This document shows, in pieces, positions 7,201 to 9,632 of a DNA stretch of 9,632 nt. Under the pieces are notes generated by a model that saw only the letters and a program-made list of their open reading frames with translations, searched no databases and had not been told where the DNA came from. The first letter of the stretch is position 1. Each line of letters starts with the position of its first letter. The position numbers and the translations under genes are program-made. The DNA comes from Bacteroidota bacterium (GTDB lineage: Bacteria > Bacteroidota > Bacteroidia > Bacteroidales > JAAYUG01), in NCBI GenBank assembly GCA_021812865.1, contig JAKAMP010000063.1:1-9632 (forward strand), in the 5' to 3' direction.

Positions 7201-9204
7201 ATGAAAAGAATTTTTGTATTCTTATTCTGCCTGATCTGGATAGCGCAGCTTAGTGCACAGAAGAAAACTAATTATACAGAGATTTACCGGGATGCTTGTG
7301 ATTACCTTCAATCTAACGATTATCAGGAAGCCTATTATAATTTCAACCAATTGGTACAAAATGGCTACGCCAGCGCAAACATATCTTACCTGAGCGGAAA
7401 ATGCCTGCTCAACATTCCCGGCCGAAGCAAGGACGCTATTCCGCTGTTTGAGGATGCCCTTAAAAATATCAGTTCTGATTACCATGAAGAAAACCCGGAT
7501 GAGAAAGCGGCCCCTCTCGAAGCATATTTTTACCTGGCCCAGGCCTTCCGCCTCAACAACCGGCTGGACGAGGCTGAGAAAATGCTTAACTCACTGCTCA
7601 CCCAAATTGATACAACCGCAAGTGGAAAGACTTTGACCCTAATCAATCATGAACTGGAATATTGCAGAAATGCCCGGGAACTCATGTCCCTGCCTGTAAA
7701 ATTCAAGATCAGCAACCCTGGTGAGGCAATAAACAAGAACATGAATGAAATCAATCCCGCGGTTACTCCTGATGAAACCCTACTCCTGTTTGTTGAACAG
7801 AAGAAATTTTATGATGCCATACTTGAGAGCAGGAAAGTTGATGACCAATGGACACCGGCTGACGAAATTACCTCACGGCTAGGTTCCGACGGTGAATTTC
7901 GCGTGTGTGCCGTTTCTGCCGACGGACAGAAGATGCTGCTTACCAGTTACGACATGTACAGTAATGGCGATATCTACGAATCAGTTTTCAAAGATGGGAA
8001 ATGGAGCAAATGCAAAAAACTCGGACCCGAGATCAATTCGCCTTCCTCGGAAAACTTTGCGTCCTATTCTCCCGATGGCAATACCCTCTATTTTTCATCC
8101 AACCGCCCCCTGGGCTATGGAGGATATGACATTTACCGTGCGCATCGCGACAAAGAAGGAAAATGGACGAATGTGGAAAACCTTGGTCCCATGATCAACA
8201 CAGCATACGATGAAACCTATCCCATCCTGTCAAACGACAGCTCAAGTCTGTATTTCAGTTCCAACGGGCATTTCAGCATGGGTGGCTATGATATTTTTTG
8301 CTCTCGCCTTGTCAATGGAAAGTATACCTATGCCAGAAATATAGGCTATCCCATCAATACTACCGGCGATAACCTCTTCTGGGTGCCTGTACAGAGAGGC
8401 AGAGCAGCTTGGACTTCTGTGCTCTCCCAAGCAGAGCCTAGCAGGTTTGAACTGGTAAGGTATGAACCAGGCCCGTTCCCCGATATCCCGAGATTTTCAA
8501 TAGCGGGCGAAGTGGTTTCGGAATCCACCCCCTTCACTGATACTTCTCATATTAGCCTCACTCTCACCGAAAAAACATCAGGCACAAAGGATCAACTCGC
8601 GCTAACGGGCAATCATCCTGGTTTTGCCTTCCTGAAACCTTCCGGGCATTACACCCTTTTTGCCTCCTCTGCCGGGTATAATAACCATGAAATAGACGTT
8701 ACTTTTACGCCCGAAGATCCGGATTCTGCCTGGCATGCAAGAATCGTCCTCAACAGATCAGATAAAACCATACCGGCAACAATATTCAGTTACAGAAACA
8801 TATTTTTTGCATTCGACTCCTATAAAATCGAGGCTGTTTACGCTCCATTTCTCGACTCTGTTGCAGATCTCCTGAATCGAGACTCTTCAGTCAGGCTTGA
8901 GCTTATAGGATATACCGACCATAAGGGATCCGCAGCATATAACCTTATCCTATCAAACAAAAGAGCCCGGTCTATCATGCATTATCTCATTTCAAAAAAT
9001 ATCACTCCTTCGCGAATAACCTGTTCAGGCAAAGGTTCGGCCAATCCTATTGCAAGGGAATTATCTACTACAGGAAAGGATATCCTGGCCGGAAGAAAAT
9101 GGAACCGAAGGGTTGAGTTTCGCTTTTCAGGCGGTGAGCATCTGGAATTCAGGTTCATTCAGCCTGGAATCCCTGCAAACCTGATCAATACCAGAAACCG
9201 ATGA
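7201..9204 (+). CDS. PorE-like periplasmic protein: TPR, PD40 propeller, CRD, OmpA peptidoglycan-binding domain
   Basis: The product has 667 residues. The signal peptide is at 1-19, with likely cleavage after LSA before QKKT. No lipobox cysteine is at the cleavage site, unlike a lipoprotein. TPR-like helices span about 25-155. The PD40 propeller spans about 170-425, with GYGGYDIY (305-312) and SMGGYDIF (359-366). A carboxypeptidase-regulatory-like domain lies at about 431-502. The OmpA C-terminal domain spans about 528-642. It keeps FAFDSYKI, the diaminopimelate-binding pair D573 (in GYTDHKG) and R588 (in LSNKRA), and the closing NRRVEF (635-640). This domain order and length match PorE of the type IX secretion system, which ties the secretion ring to peptidoglycan. 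Bacteroidota genomes carry several such PD40-OmpA proteins, and no porP/sprF or other secretion gene is in view, so a specific por role is unproven. It is a paralogue of the N-terminal third of the preceding giant protein (for example, EAxFYLxxAxRxNNxLDxA occurs in both) and is probably co-transcribed with it across a 98-bp gap. Confidence 0.9.
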   Translation: MKRIFVFLFCLIWIAQLSAQKKTNYTEIYRDACDYLQSNDYQEAYYNFNQLVQNGYASANISYLSGKCLLNIPGRSKDAIPLFEDALKNISSDYHEENPDEKAAPLEAYFYLAQAFRLNNRLDEAEKMLNSLLTQIDTTASGKTLTLINHELEYCRNARELMSLPVKFKISNPGEAINKNMNEINPAVTPDETLLLFVEQKKFYDAILESRKVDDQWTPADEITSRLGSDGEFRVCAVSADGQKMLLTSYDMYSNGDIYESVFKDGKWSKCKKLGPEINSPSSENFASYSPDGNTLYFSSNRPLGYGGYDIYRAHRDKEGKWTNVENLGPMINTAYDETYPILSNDSSSLYFSSNGHFSMGGYDIFCSRLVNGKYTYARNIGYPINTTGDNLFWVPVQRGRAAWTSVLSQAEPSRFELVRYEPGPFPDIPRFSIAGEVVSESTPFTDTSHISLTLTEKTSGTKDQLALTGNHPGFAFLKPSGHYTLFASSAGYNNHEIDVTFTPEDPDSAWHARIVLNRSDKTIPATIFSYRNIFFAFDSYKIEAVYAPFLDSVADLLNRDSSVRLELIGYTDHKGSAAYNLILSNKRARSIMHYLISKNITPSRITCSGKGSANPIARELSTTGKDILAGRKWNRRVEFRFSGGEHLEFRFIQPGIPANLINTRNR

Positions 9205-9416
9205 TTAACTGGCAGGATCGCATACGACCAGAGGATTGCCTTTTCAAAGGGTGCCCTCTTCTGCCCATCATACGTTATTTCTTTTAATTTTTTAGAATTA
9301 TCCCCGGGAGGACTTGCATTGACATGCCTCACGTGTAGTTGATGCGGTCACCACTGACTACCCAGGAATATCAGAATATTGATATGATTGAAAATCAATA
9401 TTAAAAACCATTTTCC
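9205..9416. other. Gene-free stretch with clustered short inverted repeats
   Basis: No convincing gene is seen here. The first ~70 bases contain only weak GC-rich foldbacks (AGGGTGCCCT near 9258) followed by a T-rich run around 9273-9293, not a clear terminator. A patch richer in GC than its surroundings at about 9302-9362 contains CCCGGG (9303-9308), GCAT-TGAC-ATGC (9316-9327), CACGTG (9330-9335) and GTCA-CCAC-TGAC (9347-9358). No tRNA fold could be drawn on either strand. Confidence 0.5.
9375..9402 (+). promoter_or_regulatory. 9-bp perfect inverted repeat AATATTGAT / ATCAATATT
   Basis: AATATTGAT (9375-9383) and ATCAATATT (9394-9402) form a perfect 9-bp dyad around ATGATTGAAA. It sits 14 bp upstream of the putative -33 element of the next gene, where an activator or repressor site would be expected. 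As RNA it would be an AT-only-plus-one-GC hairpin without a following U-run, so an operator is as likely as the 3' end of the preceding transcript. Confidence 0.35.
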
Positions 9417-9447
9417 TTTAAAATTATCCGTCATTTTTTTACATTTG
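9417..9447 (+). promoter_or_regulatory. Bacteroidota-type promoter before the last gene
   Basis: TACATTTG (9440-9447) matches the TAnnTTTG -7 consensus exactly. TTTA (9417-9420), one base off the TTTG -33 element, lies 19 bp upstream, the normal spacing. Transcription would begin near 9453-9455, leaving a leader of about 68 bases before the ATG at 9522. This suggests that the third gene of the array has its own transcript. Confidence 0.6.
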
Positions 9448-9468
9448 TATTTAAGGGACTGAAATGGG

Positions 9469-9490
9469 TGCGGAAATGTTCATGTCCGCA
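9469..9490 (+). other. Small hairpin in the predicted leader of the last gene
   Basis: TGCGGA (9469-9474) pairs with TCCGCA (9485-9490) around a 10-base loop. It falls inside the leader predicted from the promoter at 9417-9447 and ends 31 bases before the start codon. It is short, so it may be chance; no known riboswitch class is recognised. Confidence 0.25.
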
Positions 9491-9521
9491 GTGTTTGGCT
9501 TGACATTCAAAATTTTAACCC

Positions 9522-9632
9522 ATGAAAAAAAATTTGCCTTTTCCAATTATTTTTCTCATTTGCCTGATTCAGGGCGGATACGCCCAACAAATCTATGCCA
9601 CTTTAAAGAAAAATTTTCAAGATGCAGAATAT
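9522..9632 (+). CDS. Secreted protein, N-terminal fragment (3' end outside window); probable third TPR/PD40-type paralogue
   Basis: Only 37 codons are visible. They begin MKKNLPFPIIF, a typical signal peptide with likely cleavage after GGYA before QQIY at residues 21-22. The mature start (YATLKKNFQDAEY) resembles the beginning of the TPR region in the two preceding proteins (YKTMFLEAESYF and YTEIYRDACDYL), with an acidic-alanine-aromatic pattern at the same distance from the cleavage site. This suggests a third member of the tandem family, but the fragment is too short to prove it. The start codon is supported by the signal peptide and by the promoter about 75 bp upstream. The AT-rich leader (AATTTTAACCC) has no Shine-Dalgarno sequence. 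Confidence 0.75.
   Translation, partial: MKKNLPFPIIFLICLIQGGYAQQIYATLKKNFQDAEY

Noticed and set aside
7201..7260. A lipoprotein signal in the OmpA protein (Cys10 within the hydrophobic core).
   Set aside because: The cysteine is inside the hydrophobic segment rather than after a lipobox, and a signal peptidase I site (LSA before Q) fits better.
9201..9287. A 28-codon ORF whose ATG overlaps the stop of the OmpA gene.
   Set aside because: It is very short, has no recognisable motif, and the ATGA overlap arises easily by chance.
9300..9330. On the minus strand, a stretch like ATGCAAGTCCTCCC recalls the T-arm end of a tRNA or an attachment site.
   Set aside because: No acceptor, D or anticodon arms can be drawn, the TTC of the T-loop is missing, and there is no integrase or direct repeat nearby.

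Overview
The window looks like a chromosome segment from a Bacteroidota bacterium of moderate GC, perhaps of the Bacteroidales/Marinilabiliales type. The evidence is: large secreted proteins with TPR, PD40 and OmpA domains; TAnnTTTG-type -7 promoter elements; AT-rich leaders without Shine-Dalgarno sequences; and a membrane glycosyltransferase-type protein of a sort I associate with this phylum. The exact genus cannot be read from the sequence. All supported genes are on the + strand.

Left part (1-2476): the 3' end of a membrane protein that resembles polyprenyl-phosphate sugar transferases but has lost their catalytic core is followed, after 22 bp, by a complete E2 acyltransferase of a 2-oxo acid dehydrogenase complex. 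The two are probably co-transcribed. No E1 or E3 gene is in view.

Right part (2477-9632): a head-to-tail array of related envelope proteins begins. The first is a 1484-residue protein with a signal peptide, TPR region, PD40 beta-propeller, carboxypeptidase-regulatory-like domain, Ig-like domain, twelve tandem ~66-residue helical repeats and a C-terminal transmembrane helix with a basic tail. The second (667 residues) has the same N-terminal half but ends in a peptidoglycan-binding OmpA domain, the domain order of the type IX secretion protein PorE. A third gene starts at 9522 with a signal peptide and a similar-looking N-terminus, and runs off the window. Control elements include a promoter-like TAAATTTG before the first, a 13-bp hairpin between the first and second, and a 317-bp gap with a good promoter before the third.

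The most notable item is the giant protein. A PorE-like front end is joined to an unrecognised helical solenoid and an apparent inner-membrane anchor, in place of the OmpA domain. Together with its OmpA-bearing neighbour it could form an envelope-spanning scaffold linking the inner membrane, periplasm and peptidoglycan. That role is inference; the architecture itself is visible in the sequence.
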